NCBI GenBank assembly: GCA_026400595.1
Contig: JAPLOT010000170.1
Span: 1 to 6,358 of the forward strand
Length of the DNA stretch: 6,358 bases
Source of the DNA: Alphaproteobacteria bacterium
GTDB taxonomy: Bacteria; Pseudomonadota; Alphaproteobacteria; Rhizobiales; Aestuariivirgaceae
Direction of reading: 5' to 3'
The notes beneath the pieces are model-generated. The model had not been told where the DNA came from, made no database searches, and worked only from the letters and a program-made list of their open reading frames with translations. The position numbers and the translations under genes were made by a program. Shown here piece after piece: positions 6,019-6,358 of the stretch (its first letter is position 1; every line of letters starts with the position of its first letter).

Positions 6019-6047
6019 TTGACGCGGATCAAAAGCGCACTTGTGTT
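6019..6047 (+). promoter_or_regulatory. Possible sigma70-type promoter of radA
   Basis: TTGACG (6019-6024) followed after 17 bases by TGTGTT (6042-6047) would start transcription near 6054, about 20 bases before the radA ATG. The -35 is good and the -10 is weak (three of six matches). The -35 is one base away from the hsp20 -35 on the other strand. Confidence 0.35.
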
Positions 6048-6073
6048 CGCTAATCGTTCTCGCTAGATGGGGC

Positions 6074-6358
6074 ATGGTCAAGAACTCAGCCTTCGTCTGC
6101 CAGTCCTGCGGCACCACCACGTCGAAATGGTCGGGCCGCTGCGACAACTGCGGGGCATGGAACTCCATCGTCGAGGAGGCCGTGGGAGCCCCGGTGTCCG
6201 GCGCCAAGGGCGCGGCCATGCCCAAGGGCAAGCCCTCGCGCCTGGTGGGCCTGAGGGGCGAGAGCCCGGCACCGCCCCGAATCATCAGCGGCATCGGCGA
6301 ACTGGACCGGGTGGCAGGCGGCGGCTTCGTGCCGGGATCCGGCGTGCTGATCGGTGGA
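6074..6358 (+). CDS. radA: DNA repair protein RadA, N-terminal part (3' end cut by window)
   Basis: RadA (Sms) is a RecA-related, DnaB-like ATPase that drives branch migration in homologous recombination and repair. The first 95 codons are visible and open to the last base. Residues 9-26 form the N-terminal four-cysteine zinc finger (CQSC, then CDNC, with SKWSGR between). The family-typical GAWNSIVEE follows, then a variable linker, then RIISGIGELDRVAGGGFVPGSGVLIGG, the entry to the RecA-like core. The window ends just as the Walker A loop starts. ATG 6074 is the start because the zinc finger normally begins within ten residues of the N-terminus. An ATG at 6067 is out of frame. The ribosome-binding site is weak (GGGG about 1 base before the ATG region). 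The gene is read away from hsp20 and probably has its own promoter in the 107-base gap. Confidence 0.96.
   Translation, partial: MVKNSAFVCQSCGTTTSKWSGRCDNCGAWNSIVEEAVGAPVSGAKGAAMPKGKPSRLVGLRGESPAPPRIISGIGELDRVAGGGFVPGSGVLIGG

Noticed and set aside
5391..6053. 220-codon plus-strand frame opposite hsp20
   Set aside because: It is antisense to a complete Hsp20 with its own promoter and terminator, and its product matches no family I know.
1..6358. CRISPR array, tRNA gene, insertion sequence or attachment site
   Set aside because: I saw no regularly spaced repeats, tRNA cloverleaf, transposase motif or terminal inverted repeats with target duplications.

Overview
The window looks like a chromosomal segment of a high-GC alphaproteobacterium, probably Hyphomicrobiales (Rhizobiales) or a close relative. 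The reasons are the GC-rich third codon positions, the use of TTG and GTG starts with short or overlapping gene junctions, the protein families present, and the pairing of alr with radA, which lie close together in many alphaproteobacteria. The order-level placement is inference.

Layout from left to right. Bases 1-2806 hold a tightly packed plus-strand unit. It consists of the 3' part of alr (alanine racemase, cut by the window start), an MlaE-type ABC permease that starts at a TTG overlapping the alr stop, its MlaF-type ATPase after a 3-base gap, and a small DUF3303-type protein. The unit ends at a hairpin (2811-2838) shared with a convergent minus-strand LysE/RhtB exporter (2843-3406). Bases 3407-3704 look empty of ordinary genes. 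They contain a compact minus-strand transcription unit: a 23-codon ORF preceded by a Shine-Dalgarno complementary to the 3' end of 16S rRNA over 14 bases, and followed by a perfect rho-independent terminator. An inverted repeat of two TTGACG-type boxes lies between this unit and the next gene. Bases 3705-5363 encode a YtcJ-like metal-dependent amidohydrolase. Two short palindromes and a terminator separate it from a convergent small heat-shock protein (Hsp20, minus strand, ending at 5481). The hsp20 gene has a good sigma32 (RpoH)-like promoter, placed back-to-back with the presumed promoter of radA, whose first 95 codons close the window.

How the genes fit together. Alr supplies D-alanine for peptidoglycan. 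The MlaE/MlaF pair would form the membrane core of a phospholipid (or related hydrophobic substrate) transporter that maintains outer-membrane asymmetry, so the first unit has a cell-envelope theme. The middle block (exporter, micro-ORF, amidohydrolase, Hsp20) looks like accessory cargo between alr and radA. No mobile element, CRISPR array, tRNA or rRNA gene was found. The least explained element is the micro-ORF/small-RNA unit at about 3465-3640.
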